Source: CAZPUI01 sp964415525 (GTDB lineage: Bacteria; Acidobacteriota; Holophagae; Holophagales; Holophagaceae). Taken from it: a stretch of DNA of 64,000 nt. Below, one piece after another: positions 42,583 through 51,733 of this stretch. A model generated the notes under the pieces. That model saw only the letters and a program-made list of their open reading frames with translations. It searched no databases and was not told the DNA's origin. The stretch is taken from contig CAYQAS010000001.1 in assembly GCA_964415525.1 (NCBI GenBank), positions 1 to 64,000 of the forward strand, in the 5' to 3' direction. The position numbers and the translations under genes were made by a program. The stretch's first letter is position 1; every line of letters starts with the position of its first letter.

Positions 42583-44277
42583 TCACCTCCAGGGCGCCGT
42601 GAGGCGCAGGCCCACCCGCCAGCTGCGCTCCCAGTACTCGTTCGCGGCGGCGGGGTTCGTCACCGGAATGCCGGCACTGCTGTACGAGGCCGCGGCGAAG
42701 ATCACGAACGACGTGCCCGCCGGGCGCCAAGAGAGATCCCCGTCATAGCCCCAGGCCCCCTTCCAGGGCTGGTCGTTCACCACCTGCCGCCCGCCGCGGA
42801 TCCCCAGGTTCCCGCTGAAGCCGCCCTGCTCGTGGCCGACCCCCAGGGTCAGGGCATGGAACCGGTAGCGTTCGGGGTTGAAGAAGCCCAGATCGAGGCT
42901 GCGGTCATAGCCGAGGCCGCGAGTCAGGACCCCTGTCGTGAGGGTCGTCGGGCCGAAGCGCCAGCGCCAGTCATAGGTGGCCAGCCACGTGCGGCGGCTG
43001 TTCCCTGCGCTCGTGTCGGCGCTGCCTCCGGAGAGGCGGAGGACCTGGTGAGGGGATGTGAGCGTCAGGGCACCCTCGGTGGCCCAGATGCCCACCCGGA
43101 GGTCCAGGGCCCGCGGGGTGAAGGCGGCCCAGCTGAGGCCATGGGAGAGGCTGAACTCCACCCCCCGGTAGGCCCGCCAGCCCAGGCCGACCTGGTGAGC
43201 CGAGGCGGGCTCCGTGCCGATGCCATCCAGGCGCTGGACCTGGGCGAAGAGCCGCACGGGGCCGACGGGATAGGCGAGGCCGCCGTTCACCTCCTTCACC
43301 GTGGTATCCCGCCCCAGGAAGGACACGCGATGCCTTGCCCCGCCGAGGCTCGCACTGCCATCCCAGAGCGGCAGGCGCAGGGTGGCAGCACTGTCCTCCA
43401 TCACCAGATCCTCACTCGTATCCGTCCGGCCGTGGCTGATCTCGAGGGAAGGCCCCTGGGCAGTGGCCGCGGCCCGCAGGAGGTCCAGGGCGTCCTTCCG
43501 CATGGGGCCTTCCTTCTCCGCCAGGGGTCTCAGCCGCCCCACGGCCCGGCGGCGATGGCCTTCCGCCAGTTCAACCTGGGCGAGGAGCACCTGCTGCTCC
43601 GGCGCCTGGAGGCTCTCCACGGTCAGCTGATCCACGCAGCGGCGGGCCTCCGCCGGATCCCCGGACCAGATCGACACCCGGGCGAGCCCCGCCAGGGCGT
43701 CCCCGTGGCCGGGTTTCAGGGCCAGCAGGCGCCCGTAGGCGGCCTTGGATTCTGGAATCTTCCCCGCCCAGCTGGCGCAGCGGCCCTGGATGAGCAGCGC
43801 GTCCATGTCGTCCGGGTGGTCCTTCAGCCAACTTTCCGAGAGGACGAGGCTCTCGGACAGACGCCCAGCCCAGCCCAGGTAGGTGGCGGCGTCCAGCACG
43901 GCCTGACGCTCCCGGCGCTTCACGTAGGGATCCAGCGTCGCGAGGGCCACGTCGAACTGCCGACCCCAGGCCGCCACCCGGGCCAGGTTCTGGTCCGCCT
44001 CCCCGGCCCGCGCGGGATAGGCGGCCCGGAAGCGCCGCCAGGCCTGGATAGATTCGCCGTGGCGCCCCGCCCAGCCGAGGGCCTGGGCCCGCTCGAAGAG
44101 GGCCGTCTCGTGCGTGTCGACGATGGCGAGCATGGCGTCGTAGGCCTTGAGGGCGGCCTCCCACTGGGCGGCGTTCCGGGCCTGCCGCGCCCGGTTCAGC
44201 AGGACGCCCAGATCCTCCTGGGCCGGGAGTGCGGAAGCCGCCATGAAAGCCATCAGGACGAGCGGAAGGGTCTTCAT
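42583..44277 (-). CDS. YaiO-like TPR and outer-membrane barrel protein
   Basis: This 564-residue protein has a signal peptide (about residues 1-19, ending LPAQ), then about seven TPR-like helical pairs (residues 25-255; WAGRHGESIQAWRRFRAAYP, DALLIQGRCASWAGKIPES) and a beta-barrel (about 265-564) ending VGLRLTAPWR. It matches the YaiO type, which in E. coli lies next to a GT2 gene. PgaA, the exporter of poly-N-acetylglucosamine, has the same TPR-barrel order. It is the likely outer-membrane exit. The ATG overlaps the stop of the hydrolase-like gene (ATGA). Confidence 0.85.
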   Translation of the reverse strand: MKTLPLVLMAFMAASALPAQEDLGVLLNRARQARNAAQWEAALKAYDAMLAIVDTHETALFERAQALGWAGRHGESIQAWRRFRAAYPARAGEADQNLARVAAWGRQFDVALATLDPYVKRRERQAVLDAATYLGWAGRLSESLVLSESWLKDHPDDMDALLIQGRCASWAGKIPESKAAYGRLLALKPGHGDALAGLARVSIWSGDPAEARRCVDQLTVESLQAPEQQVLLAQVELAEGHRRRAVGRLRPLAEKEGPMRKDALDLLRAAATAQGPSLEISHGRTDTSEDLVMEDSAATLRLPLWDGSASLGGARHRVSFLGRDTTVKEVNGGLAYPVGPVRLFAQVQRLDGIGTEPASAHQVGLGWRAYRGVEFSLSHGLSWAAFTPRALDLRVGIWATEGALTLTSPHQVLRLSGGSADTSAGNSRRTWLATYDWRWRFGPTTLTTGVLTRGLGYDRSLDLGFFNPERYRFHALTLGVGHEQGGFSGNLGIRGGRQVVNDQPWKGAWGYDGDLSWRPAGTSFVIFAAASYSSAGIPVTNPAAANEYWERSWRVGLRLTAPWR

Positions 44278-46826
44278 CGGTCGGACCTCGGGGTGGGCCT
44301 GTCGGGCAGGGCCGACAGGGCGGCTTTCAGGAGGGCGAAGCCCTGTTTCCGGAAGGCATGCCAGCGGGGCTGCTCCCAGGCAGGCCAGGTGAAGGGGGGC
44401 GGCATGGGGATCGCTCCGCCCCGTGCTTCGGGCAGGGAGGCGAGCACCCGCGGGGCGCCGGTGGCGGGCTGGGTGTGGCGCACCGCGACGATCCGGAAGC
44501 CCGGCGTCCGGGTGGTGCCGAAGGCATCCTGGAGCGGCGAGACGTCCTTGATCACCCGCCGCTGGCTGGGATCCGTGACGTTCAGCAGGCCCCAGGGGAT
44601 CCGGGCCTCGAGAAAGCCGCCTTCCGCCGTGGGTGCCAGATGCCACTCCGCGCCGGAGTCGAAGCCGGGGTCCGAGCGGTCCTGGGTGCCCTTTCTCAAC
44701 TGGCCGATGTCGGCGCGCAGGGCGGGATAAACCGTCCCGTCCCGTCCCACCCGCTCCCGGTTGCTCTCCACCTGGGGCTGAAGCCAGGGCCCGCCGGCGT
44801 GATCGACGGTGGCGTAGGGCCGGGCGTGGCGATGCAGGGCCGCGTCCACGGGCTGGTCCAGCCAGATCGCAGCCTCCCGGCTGTCCACCCGCAGCACGCC
44901 TTCCAGGCCGGCCTCGCTGCGCAGGGGGATCCCGAAGGGCAGCGCGTGGTTGCCGAGGATCGCGTCGAAGGTGTCAAAGCCCAGGAGGAAGCCGTCCGAG
45001 CCGAGGGCGCCCTTCCACCAGAGGCCGACGTGCAGCCAGCCTTCGTCCGCGATCAGCTTCAGGCGCAGGCCCCCGCCTTCCTGGTGGATGGGGATCGCGG
45101 CCCAGTCCCTGTCCCGGCCATCCACCCGGATCGTCGGGCCGGTGGCGCCGGGATGCATGCCGATGAGCCCGAAGGCCTCCTCCGCATCCAGGGGATTGAA
45201 CCAGAGGGGGTCGCGCTCAGGCGGCAACTCAAAGTGCTGGGTCAACCAGCACTTCTTGAACCACTCGTCCACCAGCGCAAAGAGGAGTCCACCCGCACAC
45301 CCGGAGGCATGGATGGACCGGAAGAGGCGGGCGTCCTGTTCGCCCTGCTGGCGCTCGTTCTGCCCGCCGTGATGGAAACCCTGGGGCTGGACGTGGATGC
45401 TGATGCGGGAGCTCGGCACGCCGAATTCCGCGATGAAGACCGGCGTGCGGGCGTGGTGGCGCACCAGGTCCCGCAGGTAGCCCAGGTAGCTGTTGGGCCC
45501 CTCCCCATCCCGCACCCGGGCGTAGCCGCGGTCGAGGTTCATGAAGTCCGGGTAGTAGGGGTAGGCGTGGTAGCTGGCGAAGAGGCCCGCCCGCGCTTCC
45601 GGGCCGGACCGGAACTTCTCCATGTCGAGGCTGATGGCGTCCTCGTCCCAGTGCCGGTCCTCGCCCAGGATGGGCCGCAGCCCCAGCCTCTCTCGAACCG
45701 CCACCTCCTCCGCATGGGCGGTCTCCGTGGGATGGTGCAGCGGATCCAGGGTCGGCCAGCTGGTGAAGGCCATGGGCCGCTGGGCGTGGTAGCGGTCGTG
45801 CTCCAGGGCCAGGAAGGCGTCCATGGCCCGGGCCATGAAGCGCTCCGTAGCGTTGCCCCGTTCGACCGCCACGAAGCGGCCTGTCCAATCCGCCTCGCCG
45901 GGACGCTGCTGGTGGAAGGCCCAGAGGTCGCTGGGTTCCCACTCCCGCCCCAGGATCGTAGCGATCCACCAGGGGCTCACGTCCGCCCGGTAGGTGCCCG
46001 CGGCGTGGCCGGGGCGCTCGGGGAGGTCCGCCCGCCCGTGCAGGAGGTCCACCACCCGGGCCATCTCCTGCCGCCAGTCCTCGAACCAGGCCCGGTCCTC
46101 GAAGTTGTTGCCGGGGGGCGGCTCCACCCAGACGCCATGGATGAGGTGGATGGGGGAGGCCGCCTTCAGGTTGTGGGCCCGCAGGGCCTCGTAGAAGGCA
46201 GGCGGGTGGATCGTGTAGACCCGGACGGCATTGACACCCAGATCCGCCATATCCCGGATCCAGCCCTCATAGGTGGCCTTGTCCGGGAACTCGCTGGGGA
46301 AGCGCCCCGGAAGGGCGGCGCCCAGGTTGATGCCCTTGATGAAGCAGGGCGTCCATCCGCCTCGCCCATCCGAGCGATGAAAGCCCTGAAGGTCCACCCG
46401 GAAGGGCAGCTGCAGCGCGGCGGGCCGCTCGAAGGGCGGCAGGGGCGCGGGATCCAGTCGCCTGGAGGCCTCCTCGAAATCGGTCCGTCCCGGAGCCAGG
46501 GCACAGGCCTGATGAATCAGGACCCGGGCCTCACCCAGCCGACCGGCCCGCTCCCGGCACAGGGCCAAGCCAAAGGCGGCATCCGCATAACGAGGCGCCT
46601 GGGTGAGCACCTGCTCGAAATGCTGCGCGGCGAGATCGACCCTACCCAGCCGCAGCGCGGCAAAACCTGCTCCCACCCGTGCGTCCACATCCGCCGGCAC
46701 CCTTACTAATCGTGCCTCAAAAGCCTCCAGAGCAGCCTCCACCCGACCAGCCTTCAGGGCCTCCCGCGCCAGGGCCAGCGGATCCGCAGGGGCCTGGGCC
46801 ACCAGAGCCATGAGGAGCGGGGTCAT
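44274..46826 (-). CDS. TPR, TIM-barrel and CBM9-like exported protein, first gene of the operon
   Basis: This 850-residue protein has a hydrophobic leader (residues 1-11), TPR-like repeats (about 15-125), then a glycosidase-type TIM barrel (about 140-560) with FIKGINLGAALPGRFPSEFP at the start. PVFIAEFGVPSS offers a candidate nucleophile Glu. The C-terminal part (about 585-780) resembles a CBM9-like domain (IRVDGRDRDWAAIP, LLGFDTFDAILGN). The family number is unclear. It could trim or remodel the polymer, like the hydrolase part of PgaB. GGAGG lies 8 bases before the ATG. It opens the seven-gene operon. Confidence 0.75.
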   Translation of the reverse strand: MTPLLMALVAQAPADPLALAREALKAGRVEAALEAFEARLVRVPADVDARVGAGFAALRLGRVDLAAQHFEQVLTQAPRYADAAFGLALCRERAGRLGEARVLIHQACALAPGRTDFEEASRRLDPAPLPPFERPAALQLPFRVDLQGFHRSDGRGGWTPCFIKGINLGAALPGRFPSEFPDKATYEGWIRDMADLGVNAVRVYTIHPPAFYEALRAHNLKAASPIHLIHGVWVEPPPGNNFEDRAWFEDWRQEMARVVDLLHGRADLPERPGHAAGTYRADVSPWWIATILGREWEPSDLWAFHQQRPGEADWTGRFVAVERGNATERFMARAMDAFLALEHDRYHAQRPMAFTSWPTLDPLHHPTETAHAEEVAVRERLGLRPILGEDRHWDEDAISLDMEKFRSGPEARAGLFASYHAYPYYPDFMNLDRGYARVRDGEGPNSYLGYLRDLVRHHARTPVFIAEFGVPSSRISIHVQPQGFHHGGQNERQQGEQDARLFRSIHASGCAGGLLFALVDEWFKKCWLTQHFELPPERDPLWFNPLDAEEAFGLIGMHPGATGPTIRVDGRDRDWAAIPIHQEGGGLRLKLIADEGWLHVGLWWKGALGSDGFLLGFDTFDAILGNHALPFGIPLRSEAGLEGVLRVDSREAAIWLDQPVDAALHRHARPYATVDHAGGPWLQPQVESNRERVGRDGTVYPALRADIGQLRKGTQDRSDPGFDSGAEWHLAPTAEGGFLEARIPWGLLNVTDPSQRRVIKDVSPLQDAFGTTRTPGFRIVAVRHTQPATGAPRVLASLPEARGGAIPMPPPFTWPAWEQPRWHAFRKQGFALLKAALSALPDRPTPRSDR

Positions 46827-47110
46827 CCTGGGATCCTCCCTTTCGCCACGACATGAGATGCCGGTCCGTTACAACGGCATCTTCCGGCCACAGTGAAATC
46901 CGGACAGGGCCATCGCCCCCTGTGCCACCGGGGGTCAAAGGAGGTCCATCGCACTGGGCGGGTTTTCGAGACCCTCTGAGGGGTTGGACCACCCGTCGTC
47001 TACCGCTCAACGCCCTCGCGACTCCGTTCGCCACCTCCGACGGATGGTGCTTGCCCGAGGACCCCAAGCAGGACACGCTGGCGGAGCATCCCGGATGCAA
47101 GGAGTCACCC
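46827..47110. other. divergent intergenic region upstream of the operon
   Basis: These 284 bases separate the start of the minus-strand operon and the SPFH gene and should hold both promoters. I could not identify convincing -35/-10 boxes or repeats. An AAGGAGT ribosome binding site precedes the SPFH start. Confidence 0.4.
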
Positions 47111-48016
47111 ATGTTCCTGCTTGCCATGATCTTTCTCCTCGCCGGCCTCGCCGCGTGGCGCCTCAAATCTCGGATCGGCTTCCCCATGTCCAAGCGGCTC
47201 GCCGTGGTCCAGTGGGTCGGCTTCGTCTTCGGCGGCCTCTTCTTCGTCGGCTCCATGGCCGTGGTGGTACCGGTGGGCCACGTCGGCGTGAAGGAGCTCT
47301 TCGGCAAGGTGGACGACGACGCCCTGATGGCCGGCATGCACCTCATCAATCCGCTCAAGCGCGTGGAGATGATGGAAGTCCGGACGCGCAACTACACGAT
47401 GTCCGGCATCCACACCGAAGGTCAGCGCGCCGGGGATGACTCCATCAGCGTCATCGCCGCGGACCAGCTCATGGTGAAGCTCGACGTGGCCGTGCTCTAC
47501 AGCCTGCGCCCCGACGCCTGCCCCAAGATCTACAAGTCCATCGGGCTCGAAGTGGACGAGAAGATCGTGCGCAGCGAGATCCGCACCGCCCTGCGGGATG
47601 CCGCCGCCGCATTCAGCGCCAGCGAGCTCTACACGAGCAAGCGCGCCGCCTTCGTGGAGATGATCGACAAGGCCCTCAAGACCTCCCTCACCGCCCGCGG
47701 CATCACCATGGAACAGGTGCTCCTGCGCAACGTGGCCCTGCCGGACCAGATCACCAAGGCCATCAACGACAAGCTCGCCGCAGACCAGGAATCCCAGAAG
47801 ATGACCTTCGTCCTCACCAAGGAAAAGCAGGAAGCCGAGCGCAAGCGCATTGAGGCCGAAGGCATCGCCAACGCCCAGAAGATCATGAGCCAGAGCCTGA
47901 CCCCCCAGATCATCGAGTACCAGCGCATCCAGGCCCTGCGCGAGATCGGCGCCAAGGGGAACATGGTCATCACCCCCATGGGCGGCTCCCCGCTCATCAA
48001 CGTGCATCCGAAGTAG
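47111..48016 (+). CDS. SPFH/prohibitin-family membrane protein
   Basis: This 301-residue protein has two N-terminal hydrophobic segments (about 1-15 and 34-56), then an SPFH domain (about 55-230; VPVGHVGVKELFGKV, GMHLINPLKRVE, VKLDVAVLYSL) and a coiled-coil C-terminus (EKQEAERKRIEAEGIANAQK). Prohibitin-like proteins form membrane rings and control proteases or microdomains. GGAG lies 7 bases before the ATG. It stands alone, divergent from the polysaccharide operon and followed by a hairpin. Confidence 0.9.
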   Translation: MFLLAMIFLLAGLAAWRLKSRIGFPMSKRLAVVQWVGFVFGGLFFVGSMAVVVPVGHVGVKELFGKVDDDALMAGMHLINPLKRVEMMEVRTRNYTMSGIHTEGQRAGDDSISVIAADQLMVKLDVAVLYSLRPDACPKIYKSIGLEVDEKIVRSEIRTALRDAAAAFSASELYTSKRAAFVEMIDKALKTSLTARGITMEQVLLRNVALPDQITKAINDKLAADQESQKMTFVLTKEKQEAERKRIEAEGIANAQKIMSQSLTPQIIEYQRIQALREIGAKGNMVITPMGGSPLINVHPK

Positions 48017-48034
48017 GAACGGCGTGGGTTTCCG

Positions 48035-48068
48035 GAGAGCGGGGCGGCTTCCAGGCCGCCCCGCTCTC
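48035..48068 (+). terminator. hairpin after SPFH gene
   Basis: GAGAGCGGGGCGGC and GCCGCCCCGCTCTC form a 13-14-bp perfect stem with a short loop. No T-tract follows, but the stem is very stable and starts about 18 bases after the stop. Confidence 0.7.
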
Positions 48069-48137
48069 TGCAGTTTGGACATTTCTGGATCTGGCAGGGA
48101 TCGGGACTCCGAACTGGGGATGTGTTCCCATCAGCGG

Positions 48138-48275
48138 TGAATGGCTTTCATCTCTTTCACCCCTTTTGTCCCTGTTCCAACTTCTTTCAAAAGAACGTTT
48201 AACAGGGATGCAAGGGATGAAAAGCAGGTGTCTATATCCCTTGTATCCCTTTCATCCTTGTTGAATCCTGCTTTT
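48138..48275. repeat. ATCCCTTT-type inverted repeat
   Basis: AACAGGGATGCAAGGGATGA, continuing AAAGCAGG, at 48201-48228 pairs imperfectly with ATCCCTTGTATCCCTTTCAT, continuing CCTTGTTGAATCCTGCTTTT, at 48236-48275. A third, weaker unit of the same type lies at 48148-48180. The same sequence family is seen at 34677-34851. Confidence 0.6.
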
Positions 48276-48538
48276 CCATCCATCGGAAGCCCGCACGACC
48301 TTCGATTCGAGTTGGCCAACGCCCCCTCCATCCCTCAAGCACCATCCCTGTCCCAGGCCATCTCCCACCGCCGCGAAATCACTGTCTGAGGCCCGGGACC
48401 GCCGGATGCTTCGCCTGCGGAGCTGAAGAAGCCGACATGCATAGGAATTCGGATGTTTGATGCACGTCGTCCCAGCGGGCATCCCCGTGCATGGAGCTTG
48501 AAGACCCAGATGTCCCGAGTGTACCGAACGCCGCAGCC

Positions 48539-50263
48539 CTACTTCTTCAGCAGTGCCCGGTAGATCTCGGCGTCTCCCAGCACGTGGGCGATGTATTGCC
48601 GGGTGCTGGTGATGGGGATGGCCTCCAGGCGCAGGATGGTGCTGGCGGCGTCGGTCTTATTTTGGAGGCGGTCCTCAATGGTGTTCTTCCAGCGCTTGGC
48701 ACGGCCTTCACCGGCGTGGTACCCGGCGCAGATGTAGGCCTGACGCACGTTCTGGGGCAGGCCTGCGAGGCTCGCCCGGCGTCCCACGGTCAGGTAATAC
48801 CGCAAGCCGCCGCGGATGTTCGTCTCGGGATCCAGGATGTCCGCCCGCTTGCCCATCATGGCCCGGAAAGTGGGCTTGAGCAGCTGCAGCAAACCGTAGG
48901 CCTTGGCGGGACTGAAGGCGCAGGGCTGGAAGAGGCTCTCGTTCTTCATCATGGCCAGCACGAAGGCCGGATCCACGAGGTGGCCGACGCCTTCCTCCTT
49001 GATGAAGCCCTCCAGCAGGGGCACGAGGAAGGTGGGGAACATGGCCGCCATGCGCTCGGGAGCGTAGCTGCGGGTGCCCGAGAAATAGCGCCCCACCAGA
49101 TCGATCTGGCCGCAGGCGTGGGCCGCCTGAAGGAAGCGCTCGGGCTGGGCATCGGGATCCGCCTTGAGCAGGATCAGGTCGAAGCGCCCGCGCTCCGCCA
49201 GGGGCTTCAGCTCCTCGGGCCACCGCGTAGAGACGGGCTCCAATCGGGCCTTCACGTGGGGCGCAGAGAGCACGGTGATGTCACCGGGAACCCGCAGGGT
49301 CGGTTCCCCCTGACCCAGCAGCGCAGCGGCGGCGCCCGCATGGATCGAGGCGGGCTGCTCGCTGAGGATCGCCCGGGCCTCGGCCTCCGCGGTCTTGCGC
49401 TGACCACTTCCCAGCGCGTCGCGCATCCGCATGCCACGCAGATCGGCGCGGCGGTCCACCGGTTTGGTGTCCACCCAGAAGCCCTCCTCCAGCGGCACGG
49501 TGGGCGCCTTCAGCGCCTCGTCCACCGCCTCATGCTGAATCCCGAGCCAATCCTTCTGCACGGCGATCCAGGCGGCATGGGCGTGGAGCGCCGTGCCCTT
49601 GAAACTCCTCACGAGGGCGGCGGCATCCCCGGGCTGGCGCAGCTTGGCGAGGTGCTGAAGCCGCTCGGCCGGAGGCAGCTGGCGGTCCAGCGCGCCTTCC
49701 CAGCTCGGCTTCGCGGTGCCCGTCGCCAGGGCCACCCGGCGCAGGAGCGAGGCCTGGATCGCGCGATCCTTGGCGGGACGCCGCTGGAGGGCGTCCTTCA
49801 CCGCGCTGCCTTCGCCTTCCTGGATCAGCTGGGTGATCACCCGGGAGCAGAGGGCGGCATCCTCCACCGGCAGGCCCAGGGCGTCCACGCAGGCCACCAT
49901 GTAGGGCGTCTTGGCCTTCTGCCAGGCCTGGGAGGGCGCCGCGTGCAGCACCGGCGCCACCTGCCCGAGCAGGCGGAAGCTGTAGATCCGATGGGTGCGC
50001 AGCAGGTCCACGGCCTTGGGCAGATATAGGTCCGGCACCTTGCGCAGGTCCGCACCCTCGAAGTCCTTCGCGCCGGCGGCCGCCTTCCCGCCGCAGAGCA
50101 CCTGCATCCAACGCGGCCAGTCCTGGCGGGCCGAGGGCGTCACGAAGCCCCCGGCGATCAGACCTCCATTGAGGTGCCATGCGGTGTCGGGTTTCAGAGC
50201 GACGGGTGCGGCGGCAAGCAGGCCCGCGCTACATACGAGGGCGGCAAGGGGAAAGCGATGCAT
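48539..50263 (-). CDS. soluble lytic transglycosylase-like protein
   Basis: This 574-residue protein has a signal peptide (about residues 1-20). A long helical N-terminal part follows, typical of Slt70's superhelix. A C-terminal SLT domain (about 420-560) carries the catalytic E442 in MMKNESLFQP, then SPAKAYGLLQL, LDPETNIRGGLRYYL and the AGYHAGEGR motif. It would cut peptidoglycan glycan strands, forming anhydro ends. Its ATG overlaps the stop of the protease gene by one base (TGATG), so the two envelope enzymes are co-translated. Confidence 0.93.
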   Translation of the reverse strand: MHRFPLAALVCSAGLLAAAPVALKPDTAWHLNGGLIAGGFVTPSARQDWPRWMQVLCGGKAAAGAKDFEGADLRKVPDLYLPKAVDLLRTHRIYSFRLLGQVAPVLHAAPSQAWQKAKTPYMVACVDALGLPVEDAALCSRVITQLIQEGEGSAVKDALQRRPAKDRAIQASLLRRVALATGTAKPSWEGALDRQLPPAERLQHLAKLRQPGDAAALVRSFKGTALHAHAAWIAVQKDWLGIQHEAVDEALKAPTVPLEEGFWVDTKPVDRRADLRGMRMRDALGSGQRKTAEAEARAILSEQPASIHAGAAAALLGQGEPTLRVPGDITVLSAPHVKARLEPVSTRWPEELKPLAERGRFDLILLKADPDAQPERFLQAAHACGQIDLVGRYFSGTRSYAPERMAAMFPTFLVPLLEGFIKEEGVGHLVDPAFVLAMMKNESLFQPCAFSPAKAYGLLQLLKPTFRAMMGKRADILDPETNIRGGLRYYLTVGRRASLAGLPQNVRQAYICAGYHAGEGRAKRWKNTIEDRLQNKTDAASTILRLEAIPITSTRQYIAHVLGDAEIYRALLKK

Positions 50264-51555
50264 CAGATCTCCACGGACTTCGGCTTTTCGGTCTTCACGG
50301 GCTCAGGGGTCTTCACCGGATTCGGGGGCGGCACAGGCCGACGCTCGGGGGTGATGGTGATCTTGATGAGCTTGCCCTCACGAAGGACATCTAGCTCCAA
50401 GGGTTGGCCGTAGGGCATTCGTTCAAGAATCGCGTAGAGCTGGAAGGACGTCTCGAGCGGAACGCCCTTGCAACCGACAATCAGATCGCCCTCTCCATGC
50501 ACCACACGCTTGTCCTCGTCCAGCTTCCAGGGCTTGAGTCCGGCCTTTTCCGCAGGGCTGCCCTCATCCACCCCTTTGATTACGACGCCCTTCCCGATCC
50601 CGAGCCACTCCATCGCCGCTCCGGGAGGCAGGGCCTCGAAACCGAAATACAGCTTGTCCACCAATCCCGTCTTGGCGATGAGCTTGGGAACCACCTCTTG
50701 CAGGATGTCCACCGGAATGGCAAAGCCGATGCCCACGGAGGCGCCCGTGGCGGGAGCGATCCAGGTGTTCATGCCGATGAGACGCCCGGCGCTGTCCAGG
50801 AGGGGCCCTCCGGAGTTGCCCGGATTGATGGCCGCATCGGTCTGGATCACCCCTTTCACAGTCGTACTGGGACTCGTGGGCAGCTCCCGTCCGACCGCGC
50901 TCACGATGCCCTGGCTCATGCTGTGATCCAGGCCGAAAGGGTTGCCGATGGCCAGGACGCTCTGCCCGACGAGAAGATCCTGACTCCTGCCCGCAACAAT
51001 GGGCTTGAGCTGAGTCAGCGGGGCGAAGACATGCAGGACGGCGATGTCGTTGGCGGGACTGTAGCCAATGATCGCGGCACCATATGGCTTCCCGTCCGCC
51101 AGTTTGACTTCCACGCGAGCCAGCTTCTCCGGTGAGGATTCCACCACAGACTGGACCACGTGGTAGTTCGTCACGATGTGGCCCGCCTTGTCCCAGACAA
51201 AACCGCTTCCGGAGCCCGTGGGGACCATCCGCTCATCCATCGTGTATGCACTGGTGGGAACGTAGTCCTTGGCGATGGTGGTCACGTACACCACTCGATC
51301 CTTGCTCTCCCGGAACACCTTGATTCGCTCCTGCTCCCAGGAACCCAGAGGAGAACGCGGCTTCACGGGCAGCTTCCCGGCAAAGGTGCGGTTCTCCATC
51401 ACGGTTTCGACCACCTCCTCCTCAGTGGTCGGTACCACGACCGGCTTCGCGGCCACCGGTTTCCTTTTTTCCGCCGCCTTGGGCTTCACGCCCTGGGCAC
51501 AGAGGGGTCCCGGGGCCAGCACGACCATCGACAGAACGCAGCGCAGGAAGGACAT
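50263..51555 (-). CDS. HtrA/DegP-family periplasmic serine protease
   Basis: This 430-residue protein has a signal peptide (about residues 1-20) and a trypsin-like domain with the triad H132 (TNYHVV), D170 (ANDIAVL) and S248 (NPGNSGGPLL). One PDZ domain follows (about 305-400; VIKGVDEGSPAEKAGLKPWK). It would degrade or refold misfolded envelope proteins. The tail is proline-rich. The ATG at 51555 fits the signal peptide. It is coupled to the lytic transglycosylase gene and divergent from the five-PAS kinase. Confidence 0.93.
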   Translation of the reverse strand: MSFLRCVLSMVVLAPGPLCAQGVKPKAAEKRKPVAAKPVVVPTTEEEVVETVMENRTFAGKLPVKPRSPLGSWEQERIKVFRESKDRVVYVTTIAKDYVPTSAYTMDERMVPTGSGSGFVWDKAGHIVTNYHVVQSVVESSPEKLARVEVKLADGKPYGAAIIGYSPANDIAVLHVFAPLTQLKPIVAGRSQDLLVGQSVLAIGNPFGLDHSMSQGIVSAVGRELPTSPSTTVKGVIQTDAAINPGNSGGPLLDSAGRLIGMNTWIAPATGASVGIGFAIPVDILQEVVPKLIAKTGLVDKLYFGFEALPPGAAMEWLGIGKGVVIKGVDEGSPAEKAGLKPWKLDEDKRVVHGEGDLIVGCKGVPLETSFQLYAILERMPYGQPLELDVLREGKLIKITITPERRPVPPPNPVKTPEPVKTEKPKSVEI

Positions 51556-51733
51556 GGGCGACTCCGCCTTGAGTCTCCCACAGCCCAGCGCACCGCCGGG
51601 GGAGAAGCCCAGGATCAAGTTCGGCCCCGATCTGGCCGACAAGGGGCTGGTTAATTTCAGGCATTCTTGCGAACATTTTGGCCCTTTCGGACAACCTGCC
51701 ATCGTGGTGTTTCTCTCAAGAGTCCCCGAATCC

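Larger units (their letters stand above)
48017..48538. other. intergenic region with ATCCCTTT repeats
   Basis: These 522 bases hold the hairpin at 48035-48068 and an inverted-repeat element at 48138-48275. Short frames are open on both strands across the repeat but have no family and low-quality composition, so I reject them. From 48276 to 48538 I see nothing I can name. Confidence 0.6.

Noticed and set aside
48131..48389. Short open frames on both strands
   Set aside because: They run through an inverted-repeat element and have no family or start signal.
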